This document shows positions 10,490 to 23,460 of a stretch of 64,000 bases of DNA, piece by piece (positions within the stretch are counted from its first letter, which is position 1; every line of letters begins with the position of its first letter). The notes under the pieces are model-generated. The model was not told the origin of the DNA. It saw only the letters and a list, made by a program, of their open reading frames with translations, and did not search any database. The stretch is from Camellia lanceoleosa (taxonomy: Eukaryota > Streptophyta > Magnoliopsida > Ericales > Theaceae), in assembly GCA_025200525.1 (NCBI GenBank), contig CM045760.1, positions 48,317,932 to 48,381,931 of the forward strand, read 5' to 3'. Both the position numbers and the translations under genes were made by a program.

Positions 10490-13400
10490 TTATCCATCAC
10501 CAGTTGCAACATCAGCAGCTTTCTGATTCTCCTTCCTTACAGGAGAGGTAGGCAGACACTCTGCTGAAACAGTTTCCTCAGGCACAGGACCATTGCCATC
10601 GTTAACAGTTTCCTGCTGGCTGATCACTTCAACGTGATCTTGAGCCCCACATCTAACAACGAAAGGTTCATCAATAGAAGATAGCTCCGCAGAGGTTTCA
10701 CGAGCGGTGAGGTCAACACAGGGATGTGACTCACTAGAATTTGACTTTGATGAAAAGTCTTGATTTGATTCTGGGCGCACAGCCATCACACTGCCAGCTC
10801 CCTTCGTATCATGATCAAGATTGGAATTTTCTGCCATGCTATCTTGAAACTCTTTTACTGGCATGTCACCATCCATGGAGGGTAGGATCCGACTAGTGCT
10901 TCCATTCTCATTTTGCGCACACATCTGTCCATTCTCTTCAGTTCCACCTGCAGCTTCAACCGTATTGACCAGAGGCAAATCAATGGAGGCAGAGACTGAT
11001 GTGGATGCAAAAGTATTGTAAATTTCGGGGTTGAAATTTGCTTCCTTTGCATCATGACCAAGATTGGAATCTTCTGCAATGCTATCGTGAATTCCTGCTA
11101 ATGGGACAACAGCATCATCCATGGGGTTTACATTCTGACTTGTGATTCTACTATCATTTTGAAAGAACATCCCTCGATTCTCTTCAATTCCACCTGCAGC
11201 TTCAACCATATCAACGAGCTGTGGATTACTGGAGTCAGAGATCACTGCAGAAGTATTGTCACTCTTTGAAGCAAAATTCACTTCCTTTGCATTGTGACCA
11301 AGACTGGAACCTTCTGCCATGCTATTTTGAAATCCTGCTAATGGGACATCATCATTCGTGGAGTGTAAGTTTTGACTTGTGCTTCCATTCTCATTTTGCA
11401 AGCCCGTCCCTCTGTTCTCTTCAATTTCACCTGCAGTTTCAACCACATTGACTAGCTGTGAATTAACAGGGATGGATATGGATCCAGCAGTATTGTCAAT
11501 TTTGGGTTCAACATGAACTTGGTGAGGAACAGCTGACGGTTCGTCGTCATTTGTGTAAACACCAATCTCATTGACCATTGTGCACTGGTCTTGTAACTCC
11601 AGTGTAGGTACAAATTGTGGCTCCATATCCATAGCAATTTCACCAGAATCTTTGTCCAGGATATCATCTTCAAAACCATTTAGACTTGTAAATGAATCAT
11701 CTGTAGATGGAAGATTCTTAGTTATGTCTGGGCCTGCATCAATCAACACTCTCTCTCCGTTTTCTGTGGCAACAGAAAATAATCCTGATGAGGGGGTACA
11801 GAGGGATGCTGGATCAACTTCCATCTCAGCACAAGAAACTTCTACTCCGTCTCTTTCGCTACAAATGCCATTTTCACTTGCTACCTGATCAAGCAAGGCA
11901 CCACCCAAATCACCCATGATACACTCTGGAACCTTCTGGCCAATTGCAGAACCATTTTCTGCACAAGATGAGATGTTCTCATTTGTACAATGGTTCTCAT
12001 TTATCTTATCTCTCTCTTGATTAGCAGCAAGCAGCCCAACGGTTTGTTGCTCAGTAGGATCCACAATGGTCTGTACACTTTCTTGATCAACCAGTGTGTT
12101 TAACTGACTTTGTACCCAGACAGCAAGAGAAACAGCATGATCCCGAATCAGAGAGTCATGGGGTGGGCAGTGTAACATATTAATCAAAGCCTGGTTATAT
12201 TGAAACATGCTGATAGATGGTAAACTTAACCCTTTATTGCGAAAAACCTTAATAATTTTGAACACATGCTCACAGACGTTGCCCATTTCTGCCCAACTGC
12301 AATCACAGATTGCAAACTCTGTACCTGGGTTAAATACAACATGAGCTCTTTTTCGATCTTCCTGGTCAACAACTTTTGCACATTTACCCACCATGACAAC
12401 ATCAGAGTCGGGAATCTTAAAGGATTTGCGCCAAGATGTTAAACCACTCATCCATTCATCCTTCCAATATCGTGCAAAATCATCTTTTCCTGAATACTCA
12501 TCAAGCCAGAAGTAGGAATGCACTTTAGTACCCAACTTATCAACCAACCAATCAGCACGTTGATAAACACCAGAATCATTATCATTTAGCAACCTAAGCT
12601 TCATTTGGTTATGGTAAAATTCCATAGCTGCACAAGTCTCTTGGCTTGCAAGCGGAAGAGTTTTGAGGATAATAGTCCATGAACCTGAGTCAGACAGCAA
12701 ATTATTTATAAATAAAATAAAATTGACTGTCACATAGGATAAATGGGGGAGTGGGAAGAGAAAGAAAATAAGCAAGCTATTACTGTTACACACATTCACC
12801 ATATAAAAAAATAATTTGATCTCCTTACCAAGCTTGCCCCAATTAAAATTCTAACTCATCGGAATTGATAATATCCCCCCAAAAGAAGATCATACAAACA
12901 ACCAGATCAATTATTATTAATGTTGTAGAGATTTTAGAATATGATTTAGCTGAACAGGATATCCAAACAGGTATATTCCGGGTTTTATGGTCCACCTGAC
13001 AAGCGGTTCACCAATTCAGCAATCCCAATGATGGCAATGCATGCTTGATGAATTGGAATAAGAAATCCCAATGTCACTAAATTTATTGTGAGAGGGAAAA
13101 GAATAGAAAATAAAAATCCCTTATTCTGAAAAAAGATTAAGAGTAGATAAATGTCTAACCTATTCTAGGATACCAAATCGCCTTGAAATAATCCATGAAA
13201 TCTGCTCCATCAATGAAATCTTCCATAAAATTATCAAACAAATCCATGGTTCCATGTCCTCTACAGATGCTGTACACTGCCTGACCAAGCCGTCTTGATA
13301 TCTCAGCACGCATCTCAATCTCCGAACATCTCTTTATTAAGTTCTTATGCCATGCATGACGAACCCGCCAAAAGGATATCAATACAGAGCACTGAAACAC

Positions 13401-15471
13401 TTCCCTGCGTAAAACAATTTTTTATAAGTATCCTCCCTGCAGACAAAGATATACCACTCCATGCAAGTAATATTTGCTAGGAAAACACACAATGTTTTAT
13501 CTCTACATTCTACAATGACCTGCTGCATTGCAATGAGTTGTCTACACACTCGTTGATCTGAACTTTCTAATGCTACCTCTCGGGGGCTGGATGTGAACTG
13601 TAAAACCAAAAAACAGAACTACCAAACATTCAGCATGTCATCGAACCTTTCCATGAGCAATGCTATGCGATGAAGTTCAATACTTTAGACGGTTGGGATC
13701 ACATTGTTAAGAAAACTTTTGGACCAAAATGTATAAAGAGGTGGGGCATCAGAAAGATGATCCAAATCAACAAGCACGTGCCCTTAGTGTTAAGCAAGCA
13801 GAGACGGACCATTGCAGGGAATGAGGGTGTTAGAAAACTAATTTTCATCTGGAATCAATTTATTTAGACACCCAACAATTTTCTTCAACAATATATATGT
13901 CTATGCTGAGATCCAATGGATCCAATGCTGACAGCATGGCCCCAGACCCTACCCACTAGTGAAGACTCATCAAAAGAGCTGGACTCAATATTTAAAAACC
14001 GTAGACATATTAATCAAAAGGACAGTCAGGTATCAATTGCACCACTGTTAGGCTATGGATCCAGGAATACATATAAACTGAAGGTAATGACCGGACCATC
14101 TTATCATCCCAGTTAAGTCAGATGAAAAGCTAAGCAGCCAACCTGATTGTGAGGATGTCAGCCAAAGGATCATCCACTATGAACCCAGCCAACTTCCACA
14201 TAGGATCTTTTGTGTGAACTCTGTTATAAAGAGCCCTCATCCATCTATGGGCATCCCCACATGCAAATCTTGGTGCTATTATCCATGCTACTGGGATGGC
14301 CTTGTTGTCTGAGTTGAACACAAGAAGACTATGAATGGGATACTGTATAAAAATGCAGAAAAGAGAATAGTGAGCTTCTGATGTATTAAAGCACCAGGCA
14401 AATATGGACAATGACAGCATAAGAAAGTAGAGCACAAACTGAAAAAACAGACCTTCAATTTATTTGTTCCAAACCTTGAATCCGAAGCCACGAGGCCACG
14501 ATTTCCAAACCGTATCATTTGTTGCAATTGCCACTCTGTTTGAATACCCAAGACAAAAGGATTGGAATCAGAGTAATCTTCATAAAAGAAAACATTATTC
14601 TGGTGGCTTTCAACCCACATGCTGATGCTGACTGCATCATCTGCATCCATTTCATATGTAGAACGCCTGATGCTCCTCTCCTGTCTCCGCACATATCTGT
14701 GAGTTAAAAGGTCATCACGATTACATGGCCCCCCTTGTCTTTCCACTGATTCATTGTGTCTCTGCATTATGGTTTCTACAGAAACCCCAACATATAGTAG
14801 AGATAAGACGCGGAGGCGGAGATCCTCTGAGATATATGGGGCATACATAGCACGAGTTCCAGCAGCCTTCTTGTCCTGTGGACCATGGCACGGCAACCCT
14901 TTCTTATCCACATGCTTATCCTGATTATATATGATAAGTGCAACTGACGGCTCAGCAATTAAGCGTTTCACAATAAAGTGACAGGTGCACCCTCTCTTTG
15001 TATTTGGCCGACCAGCAGGTTTCTTTTTCGGGACGTAAGTACTCCTGCTGGGTCGAACAATGCCGCCCTTTCTGTGATCATCTGGACCAAATGAACACCA
15101 ATACCTACAGAATCAACAAGATCGATTACATCTTGGTGGCACAAGACTGGTTACTAGGAATTATTGGAGGGAAAAAGAAAAAAAAAGTCAAACACTTACA
15201 AGATATACTCAAGAATGCCATCAACCTTTGGTTTGTAAGGCATCTCTGGAGGCCTACGCCTCCTTGCTTCAACATGAAATCTTGTAGGGCAGTCATTATT
15301 AGAGGATTCACCACGCACAAAATCATCCACTCTAGCAAAGGGAATCAGAGCAACTCTATCTATATTGTCACGCCAACCTTCCACCTTAGTCCACACAATA
15401 TCAACAGCAGAGAACTCCAAGGTTGGAGGGTTTTGTACAGGAAGCGACAAAATCTCATCCCATCTGGCCAT
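10490..15471 (-). CDS. SWIM zinc-finger protein with domesticated MULE-transposase core and repetitive acidic tail
   Basis: Five exons, 15471-15200, 15104-14453, 14342-14143, 13404-13160 and 12684-10490, join in phase through GT-AG introns into 1187 codons with no stop. The protein opens MARWDEILSLPV. A Cys/His-rich segment near residues 130-170 (GCTCHFIVKRL...GLPCHG) resembles the zinc-binding part of MULE transposases. Residues ~290-400 follow the MULE transposase fold, with aspartates at ~299 (SDSRFGTNKLK) and 365-366 (FIVDD). The SWIM motif CDCSWAEMGNVCEH supplies C583, C585, C594 and H596. This order matches plant SWIM zinc-finger family proteins of the Arabidopsis At1g60560 type, as I recall them, so it is a host gene and not a live transposon. 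The last ~560 residues are acidic, Ser/Asn-rich and repetitive, far longer than I expect for the family. Function is inferred only as nuclear, DNA- or protein-binding. Confidence 0.9.
10795..11515 (-). repeat. three tandem ~80-codon repeats inside the SWIM gene last exon
   Basis: Three successive units carry the phrases LVNVVETAGEIEENRG, LVDMVEAAGGIEENRG and LVNTVEAAGGTEENGQ, and later NSMAEGSSLGHNAKE, DSIAEDSNLGHDAKE and DSMAENSNLDHDTKG. The nucleotide anchor TCTTCA...CACCTGCAG recurs at 10935, 11181 and 11418, giving steps of 246 and 237 bp. Both are multiples of three, so the frame is kept. Confidence 0.9.
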
Positions 15472-16175
15472 CTACAAGGATACAAGGAAATATTATGTTT
15501 TGAGTAGCATTCCTACTTGTTCGGTGGGATGATATTATATTTGTTCCTAGAACTTTAAGAACAAAGGGTGCATGGGAAGTCTGAATTTTCCCATTTCTCC
15601 CATCAGAGTATGAATCCTCCAACTTAGTAAGGTAGCAAGAACTGAAATCTAAACAAAGTAGGACTAGAACATCAGTTAATACCAACTCCCTTTCTCTAGG
15701 TCATTCTAATTTTAGACCATATACAATTAAGACACCATAAGCTAACATGTCTAGATTTATGTTTTGAGTGCTTGCTCTGAAAAGCATGCATAAGTGGAGC
15801 AGGAGTTCAGTATTCCAACCCAAATAATCTGGAATTTAAAAAAAAAAAAATTTGTTACCTAAATGGTACAAAGGCAGGGTTATGATTAAATGATCTTCAT
15901 CCAAATAAATAAAAATTAAAAAAAAACTACATTCCTCAACTTCGATGCTATAGGAAAACAAAAATTGAAAGGCCTATTTGGTTGTGTTTCCATTATCCCT
16001 TATCGTTTTCTATAACAAAGGAAGTGTTCTTGAGAACAAATTTTTGAATTTTGAAATCAGTGAAAATGCATTTTGGTAGCTACATCCGAAAACAGAAAAC
16101 TCAGAAAAATGTGTTTGGTGTAGCAATTCCGGAAACAAGTAAAATAGTGGAAACACGTTTTGTGGCAAGATTTAA

Positions 16176-16207
<32 letters not shown>

Positions 16208-16937
16208 TGGTTGTAAGTAAGATGTATGATGTATGAAGATATCAATGATCAAATATAATTGTACACATTGAATAGATCCTAAGCATTCATTGAGACATCA
16301 TTAATACAGCTTTCGGTGAGACCAATCCCTCTGTAGCATTACGAAACATATCAATATATTTTATTGGTTAACCAAACACACCGTTATTTTCTAGCATGGT
16401 TGATGTTAGCTAATGTCCAATTCCAACCATTTCATGATTATAATTGGCTACAGGTGAAGTACTGGAGGCAATAAGCTCAGTCCGATTCATCAACAAAAGT
16501 TCAATTGGTTATATGTCAACGGTTTTTATGTGTGATTTTCATTCTTCGTTTAAAATGCTTTGATGTAGTCTGTAAAAAAGATTCTTACCCATTTGTACAA
16601 TGAGTTCAATTCGAATGAAAAAGTATTATATAACCCCCATAACATAGAGAAATCTTTAGATAAGTTAACTGCAAATACCATTGTGTTTTCAAGTTTCCAG
16701 AGCTTCTATTTACAGGCCAACCGAAAGGGAGACAGAATTTTAAATAATGATGAAATGCCCATTAACCCATTTTATTGTGTCTCTCTCCTGGCATTAAACC
16801 CATTTTTTACAGTCAAAAAAGAAAAATGAGTTTCAAAGTAATATAGCATAGGGTCATCCCTTCTTCTTCATGTGGTTTGTACAGCACTGCAGGGCAGGAC
16901 ACATGAATCCAACCATAGATTTGAAAAGAACTCATAC
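15472..16937 (-). other. probable leader intron of the SWIM-finger gene
   Basis: Immediately before the start codon the minus strand reads TATCCTTGTAG|ATG, a good splice acceptor. An upstream donor GAAGAAG|GTATGAG ends at 16938/16937. The interval is AT-rich, has no exon, and contains a poly-T/poly-G block and a region near 15970-16330 resembling a small interspersed repeat. Confidence 0.5.
16187..16207 (+). repeat. run of 21 G after a poly-T tract
   Basis: A T tract is followed directly by 21 consecutive G. The run could form a G-quadruplex and is also a place where assembly length is unreliable. Confidence 0.9.
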
Positions 16938-17035
16938 CTTCTTCGTAGAGGAATTAACTGATATGAACCGCAGGATTCCCGATCTGTGATTGTCACTGCC
17001 TTTCGTTTGATTCCAGTGTAAGGAAATCAAGAGGG
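16938..17035 (-). promoter_or_regulatory. putative 5' untranslated exon of the SWIM-finger gene
   Basis: The segment is less AT-rich than its surroundings and ends in the splice donor AAG|GTATGAG on the minus strand, facing the acceptor that abuts the start codon at 15471. The transcription start (upper limit) is a guess. Confidence 0.4.
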
Positions 17036-17074
17036 GTTTCAAAGGAAAATGAGAAATGGATTTTTGTTGGTTTA

Positions 17075-17610
17075 TAATTAGGGGTGGACATGAGGGCTGG
17101 TGGCTTTGCGGTCCACCTAACCCAATTCGATATTTTTCAGATTTAAAATATATTTTTTAATTCATAAAATTAGACTTAGACCTAGATTTTGAGTTCATTT
17201 ATTTTTCGCCCGGCCCGGCCCGGTCCGGCCCAAAAATTAAAAAGATTAATTTTAATTTTATTATTTAGTTACATACTAAAGTAATAAAATATAAAAAATA
17301 AGAAAAATTACATTTTTTTAAAAGCCTAAATTCAAACATTGTGTAAAATACAAAAAAGCATTTATAATTTGAATTTTGTTAATAGCCTCAATTAAAATAA
17401 ATTTTAAAAGGGCCAAACTCATTTAAGGCTTTAAGATCCAGAAAAAAATTAATGCTCATATATACTGAGTTAAGTGAACAGGGTTGGGATTGTTAAATTA
17501 GGCCTAATGTCGAATTGGGCTAGGCTTGAAATGACACATGTTCTTTCTATATAGAGTAAGCTTAAGCCCAAATCCAAGTCGGTCCAATCAAAACCCCTCC
17601 CTAATTTACA
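17075..17610. repeat. interspersed repeat with CCCGGCCCGGCCCGG core
   Basis: Begins with GGGGTGGACATGAGGGC, carries CGCCCGGCCCGGCCCGGTCC near 17208-17228 in otherwise AT-rich sequence, and ends near CGGTCCAATCAAAACCCCTCC. It resembles the repeat at 29523-30080 in style. No coding potential. Confidence 0.45.
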
Positions 17611-18680
17611 TAGAGGGAATAAGGTTACGATAAATGTAGCCTCGTGTTTTCATTTTGCTCTATTTTCAGAGTTCCGATTACAAAAATAGGCTACATCTTT
17701 TGGATGATTCTAAAAATAAAACCAAGTTTCCAAATTATTTCTTAGAAAATGAAAACAGAAAAGCACTTTTTGGGTATAAAATAAGAAATGGAGTAGGAAA
17801 ACAAAAAATGAAAACACCCAACGAGCAAGAAGAGTCTTTGAGAAAACGAGCAAGAAGAGTCTGTGCCATGGGAACTTTCCCAAATAGTTCTAAAATATTA
17901 AATGATAAATTACACTAACCTCTCCATAGATTTAGAGAAAATACAGCAAGTCACACAATTTTGGCATAATTACATTGGGTTCCCATAAAGTTTAAATTCA
18001 CATAACACTTAACCCCCTTTTTTATCAATAATTCGTTTAGTCATATAGATGGGAAAATGATAGTATCATCTTTTTTACACTGAAATGTATATTTTTCCTT
18101 GTTTACCCTTGTGCCTTCATACCATCTGCATTAGTTCCAATCCCTTTATCTTTGCTAAAAAAAGGAAGTCAGTGTAAACCTCAAGAGAATTTAATGTAAT
18201 TTACCCAATATTAAATTTGAATAATCAAGGCTATTATACAATCAAACCATAAAACAATTTTTGAAGCAAAAGTGAATAAAGAATCCTAAAAACCATAAAA
18301 ATGAATATAGTATTATAAATAAAAACCATATCATATGGTATAATAAATAAATGACGTAACAGAATCCAATGAATGGTAGCAAACCAAAGTAATATGCTAA
18401 ACCATATATATTGAATTGAGCGGAAGGCTATCTATACCAAAGAATAGAAATTTAAATATATATATATATATATGCATATATTTGATACATAAATGATGTG
18501 GTTCATTCAACTCCTAAGCAACCTTTTTTTTAAATAAAGGATCTCGGGTCCTTGACTCCACCAACCACATACCACCTAACCTATAAGCCCAATGGTGTCT
18601 CCAATCAATTAAAAAAACAAAATACTAGCACTCTGATTTTAATTTCAAAACTACTGCAACAATATCATTCTACGGGTAGA
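17611..18680. other. intergenic AT-rich DNA, no gene recognised
   Basis: Only short open frames without similarity to anything I know, and a TA-repeat near 18458-18472. Confidence 0.4.
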
Positions 18681-18689
18681 TTATGTTTT

Positions 18690-19235
18690 ATAAAGCACGG
18701 GTACGAGTACGAGCATGGGTACGATACAAGTACGTCAACATGGTAAAATTTAAGAAAAGTAGGGTACAAGTATGGGTACGGCTTGGGCTTAGTACGCTTG
18801 TAAAAAAATATTTATTTTAAATTTTGAGTAATGTAAAAATTAATTAAATGATTTAATTTATTAAAATCTAACCTATAATTAACATTTAATATCAAAAGTA
18901 AATGTATAAATTAAAATTAAATGTCAATATATTAAATAACTTACAAACCATAATTTAATTTTAAAATCATGCTAAGCATAAAACTAAAAATAAAAAAGAA
19001 GTCTAGTGAAAGAAATTTTATCTCTATAGTAGAAGAAAATATTGTTTTAACTAAGGAACGGTATGGCTTGGGTATATACTAGGTATGTCTAGGTACACCA
19101 AAAATTAAAAAGAAAAAATTTAGGTACATGTTTCGTATACCCAGTATATATGCAGAAGTACCATACGAAATACCATACGTCGGTAAGTACCCGATACGGA
19201 TACGACATATTTTTCAAAGTACCCATGCATCACAG
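18690..19235. repeat. interspersed repeat with GGGTACG-rich inverted ends
   Basis: The left end is rich in GGGTACGAGTACGAGC and GGGTACGATACAAGTACG. The right end holds CGGTAAGTACCCGATACGGA and AAAGTACCCATGC, the same motif inverted. The centre is AT-rich. The end structure suggests a degenerate inverted-repeat transposon. Confidence 0.5.
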
Positions 19236-19299
19236 AATATGTTGAATCTCTCTTTACATGACGTTTTTGTTAAAATAATTATATGTAATATACACCTAT

Positions 19300-19301
<2 letters not shown>

Positions 19302-19352
<51 letters not shown>
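19302..19352. repeat. (AC)n microsatellite
   Basis: About 25 uninterrupted AC units. Confidence 0.97.
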
Positions 19353-19355
<3 letters not shown>

Positions 19356-19862
19356 CAGAAAGAGCTTACTAGTTTAGAGCAATCACATCATAATGATTTC
19401 ATAAACACACTAAAAGATATCAGTAAAAATAGCATAAAATAAAACATAACCAATAGTCATTTTTTATTTTATTAACACCATGCTTATTGAATTGTTTGTT
19501 CATGGATGCTATTAAATTCTCCAAATATAAAAATATGTACCCAAAATTATTGACTATCTCTACAAAAAAAAAAAAAAAAAAATTCAAAACCCATAAAACA
19601 ACTCAGGATACTATCACTCCTCAACACATGAAATTAAACAACTTAAGCCATAATTGCTACTTTCTCCTTCAACACTCCCAAAACTAGAAATTACAAGAAG
19701 CATAATTTTTTATGTAACAAGCTTTCTTTGTTTTATCAAGAACCTAAAATAATTCTCTCTCATATTGGAGAGAAATGGCAAGATACTAAAATCAAGATGC
19801 CAGGACAAAACAAATAAGCAAAATATTTGAGATAACATAAAGATTATCAATCCATGGCAAAT

Positions 19863-20270
19863 TACATTGTTGACCCCTCTAATTTGAGTGAAGTTTCACT
19901 TTAGTCCTCGTAGTTTCAATTTCATCAATTTAAACCCCACACCTCCAATTATGTTTCAATTTGGTCCCTCCATCAATTCTCATTAGTACTTTTGATGGAA
20001 AAAGGCCACGTGCAACTCAAGTGAAAATTTTAGCAATTCCAACACAATAAAGAAAAATGAACAAATTACACTCGTAATCCCTATAGTTTCATTTGAATTC
20101 CAATTTGGTCACTCTAGTTTTGCACGTGTTGCTTTTCTATCCAAAATGTTAACGACAACTGACGAAGGGATAGAATTAAAATGAAAATAAAAGTACTAGG
20201 TTTAAATTGATTAAATTGAAACTATAGGGAGCAAAGTGAAATTTCGTTCTAACTAGAGGGACCAATGGTA
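19863..20270. mobile_element. MITE-like element with ~40-bp inverted ends
   Basis: The left end TACATTGTTGACCCCTCTAA pairs with the right end (reverse complement TACCATTGGTCCCTCTAGTT), and both continue to a shared TTTCACTTT. It is non-coding. Inner phrases such as TTTAGTCCTCGTAGTTTC and AATTTGGTCCCTCC show the arms are internally repetitive. Confidence 0.65.
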
Positions 20271-20459
20271 TAACATACGCCTATATGTTAATACGGAGAT
20301 AAAGAGATAAGGAAGAGACATGGTGAAGTGAAAATGTCGAGAAATTAAATTGTATCTATCAATTATCAATCACTACTTTTTTTGGCTTAAAACCAATAAG
20401 AACTATCCTTGCAAACCTAACACTATAGTTGTTAAAGGACTAATTACACGAATAGTTAG

Positions 20460-20743
20460 GGAAGTATGCTTTTGTTGCACTTTAGTCATCAATCTTTTAA
20501 TCTTGTCAATTTAGTCCTCAAACTACTATTTGTAAGTTTAAATGGTCCCTAACGAAAGTTGGGCTATTTATGTAATCCCTACTCCTCTTAAATCAACTTA
20601 GATGGCATGACCATTGAAGACCATTTTAACCCACATTTTGTAATTTGGGGATCAAATTGATGAAATCAAAAGATTGATAACTAAAAGTATTTATCCAAAA
20701 GAAAAAGTTTGATGACTAAAAGTGCAACCAAGAACATACTTTA
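20460..20743. mobile_element. MITE-like element with inverted ends, adjacent family
   Basis: The left end GAAGTATGCTTTTGTTGCAC matches the reverse complement of the right end, AAAGTATGTTCTTGGTTGCA. Both run on into TTTAGTCATCAA. Non-coding, about 284 bp. Confidence 0.65.
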
Positions 20744-21225
20744 CTCTGTTTGGAAACCTAGGAGAGAGAAGAAAATAAATAGCTACATAAGTTAGGAGAG
20801 AAAAGATTGTGGTATCTCTCCCTCATGTTTGGATAAATAGGAGAGAAAATAAAAGAAAAGATAATGATTTCTCTCCTATCTTGTTTGGTTAAACTAGATA
20901 GAAGAAAATAAAAGAAATTGTTTCATATTATATTACCAAAATAGCCTTTTATAGGTGTCACTTTTTTATTTCTTCTATATCTAAAGGGACAGTTTTGATA
21001 TTATAATAAAATAGTGATTAGTTGATTTCTTTTCTCCCTCAATCTCTCCACTTTTGGAGAGATTCAAAGTGAGGGTTATAAGAGAAATAGATTTCTCTCT
21101 ATTTCTTCTCATTTCAATTCGTTTCTCTCCTCTTTACTTATCCAAACAAGTGATGTGGACCAAAAGAAATGTATTTTCTTATCTTTTCTTTTCTTTCCAA
21201 ATCCAATCCAAACGGGCTGTTATAG
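20744..21225. mobile_element. MITE-like element ending in GTTTGGA/TCCAAAC
   Basis: Starts with CTGTTTGGAAACCTAGGAG and ends with CCAAATCCAATCCAAACGGG. GAGAGAGAAGAAAATA-type arms face CTCTCCTC-type arms. The borders are approximate and the element is non-coding. Confidence 0.5.
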
Positions 21226-21689
21226 ACCATTAATGTAACTATTCTTCTTATGTGTACTAAATATATATATATATATATATACACGGCCAATAAGTAATTC
21301 AGTTCACTATTATACCCTAGGGGCAATGCCACATGTATGGGGCCCTCAAATTTTTTTTAGGGTAAACTACCAATAAGTCTTAGCCTTCGTTTGGTTTTCT
21401 TTGTAGGTTATATAATCACAAAAGACAAAAAAAAAAGTTATAAAATCACAAAAAGACAAAAAAGCTACAAAAGTACCAAACCATCCCATATACAAATAAA
21501 AAGTCAAAAAAGCATTATTATATACTAAGGGCAATTTTGTCATTCTAAAGCCAAAAAGTCAAAAAAGCCAAACAAGAATATCAAACGACTAAAAAATTCC
21601 CAGGCTAAAAAAGTCAAAAAAAGCCAACTAAAAAAGCCAAAACCACACGACACCTTAATAGTTGGACTTAATTCCTATCAAGTCCTAGT

Positions 21690-21976
21690 AAATCGTCTTT
21701 AAAAATATTTTTTTGTGACGATTTTTTACATGTCGCTAAAAATTGATAATTAATGACTTTTTTTTGTCACGTTTTTATAATTTATCGCTAAACTTACAAT
21801 TAGTAACGTTTTCCTATGACAAATTTTTTAAATTGTCGCTGAAAGTTAAAAATTAGTGATTCTTTTGTAATACTTTTTTTAAACTATCACTAAAACTTAT
21901 AATTAGTGACATTTTTTATGACAAAATTTTCAAATTGTCGCTGAAAATTAAAAACTAGTGACATTTTTTAGTAGTG
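21690..21976. mobile_element. CACTA-type transposon end, left side missing
   Basis: Several units alternate GTCGCTAAAA/GTCGCTGAAA with AGTGACATTTTTT, and the block finishes with TTTTTTAGTAGTG, close to the GTAGTG terminus of the complete elements downstream. No CACTAC start is found on the left, so this is a truncated end. Confidence 0.55.
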
Positions 21977-22399
21977 TTTGATGAAAAGCCATTAACTATC
22001 ATAGAACATACACGTAAGTTCTTGATTTTTTTAGAGATAATTACCCGCAAGTCCTATTAACTAAAGTTATTCATAAATCCTAAGTTTTTTTTAACCTATT
22101 TGCCCCTCATTTTGATAATGAGAAAATTTTGAGACTTTTTAGATATGTTTTATGTTCGTACGATGATTATTTGGTACTAGTAATGACACTGATAAATGAT
22201 TGGTATATTTTGACTTTTGTTTGTGAATTATGATTTATTTTTAATTTATTTGTGTTAATTTATATTGAAATATGATGTGGGAAATGTAAGTAGTTGAATT
22301 GTATTTTTTTTTTTTAAATAATTTTACAATGATAAATTATCACTGAAAGTTGAATAGGATTTTTTGATAAATAACCGGCTCATAACTGCCCCAAATTTT

Positions 22400-22735
22400 T
22401 TTTCCCATACATATAATGCATGCATTTTGTCTATTTGTTATTGGGCCACCTCTAAAAGAAATTTTTTAACACCCTCAATTTGTTTGCTTTTCATACATTT
22501 GATGCATTTTGTTTATTTGATATTTGTCACCTCCAAAATAAGCTTTTGAACACCCTAAGCTAATTGGATTATCAATTGTCACCCTTGAAAATTTTTTTAA
22601 CACAGCCTCAAGCTAATTGCATTGTCATTTGTCATCCCTGAAAAAAATTTAAACCCCTTCAGCTCATTGGATTGTCATTTGTTACCCCTCAAAAAAATAT
22701 TTGAATGCCTTAGCTGTTAGTTTATGTGAGCCCAC
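22400..22735. repeat. imperfect ~70-bp tandem repeat
   Basis: Variants of AGCTAATTGGATTGTCATTTGTCACCCCTGAAAA followed by TTTTTTAACACCC appear four to five times in a row. Units are diverged but aligned head to tail. No inverted ends were noticed. Confidence 0.6.
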
Positions 22736-23460
22736 TACACCAAATATTGAATACACTTTTTATGTTCAACCAAACCTACTCAAAAAATTTTTTTAAAAAG
22801 TTTATGTAAATATTGAGTGGGCCATTAAAATTTAAAAGATTTGCAAAGCAATGTTGATAGTATCATCTCAAGTACAAATCCCTTATAACAAATTGAACAT
22901 CTTGAGATTCTGGATCCTCTGATTTATTATTTTTGGACTAAACAATCCTAGAAAATAAATTTTTGAAGTAGAATTACAAATAAATAAATCTACCAAAAAC
23001 GAAGAAAAGCAAATGAAAGTTGTTTTGTCAATAATCCACTTTTGTCCTCTTTAGTGAATTTCTCAATTTTTCTTCATATATAATGAAGAAATATTTTTTA
23101 AAAAAATACTAAAAATAAAAATATCCAATTAAAAAAGTTCCTTTCTAATAATATTAAGAAAATGTCTACCCTAACAATATTATCTGGAGCCACCATTGTT
23201 ATACCCTACTAGGTTGGACTGGCATTCTTTCTTATTTGGTAATAGTTCAAGGGTTTGGACTCGCTGAACTATAATTTGTATTTTTTGATGCTGCAAATGG
23301 TTTACCATTCTATAAAATATATATATATATATATATCTTTTTTTTCGAAAAATTAGTCGAATTTTTTTGAACATTGATTTCACAATTGACGTTTAACCTA
23401 GTCCAACAAAAACTCTTGTATAATGGTGAGGGCTTTATAACTAAAACGGCTTAGATATAT
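22736..23460. other. intergenic AT-rich DNA, no gene recognised
   Basis: No plausible exon. A TA-repeat lies at 23317-23336. Confidence 0.4.

Noticed and set aside
12685..12802. N-terminal extension of the last SWIM exon from an ATG at 12802
   Set aside because: The extension (MVNVCNSNSLLIFFLFP...) is the translated 3' end of intron 4. A proper acceptor at 12685 and phase-matched upstream exons replace it.
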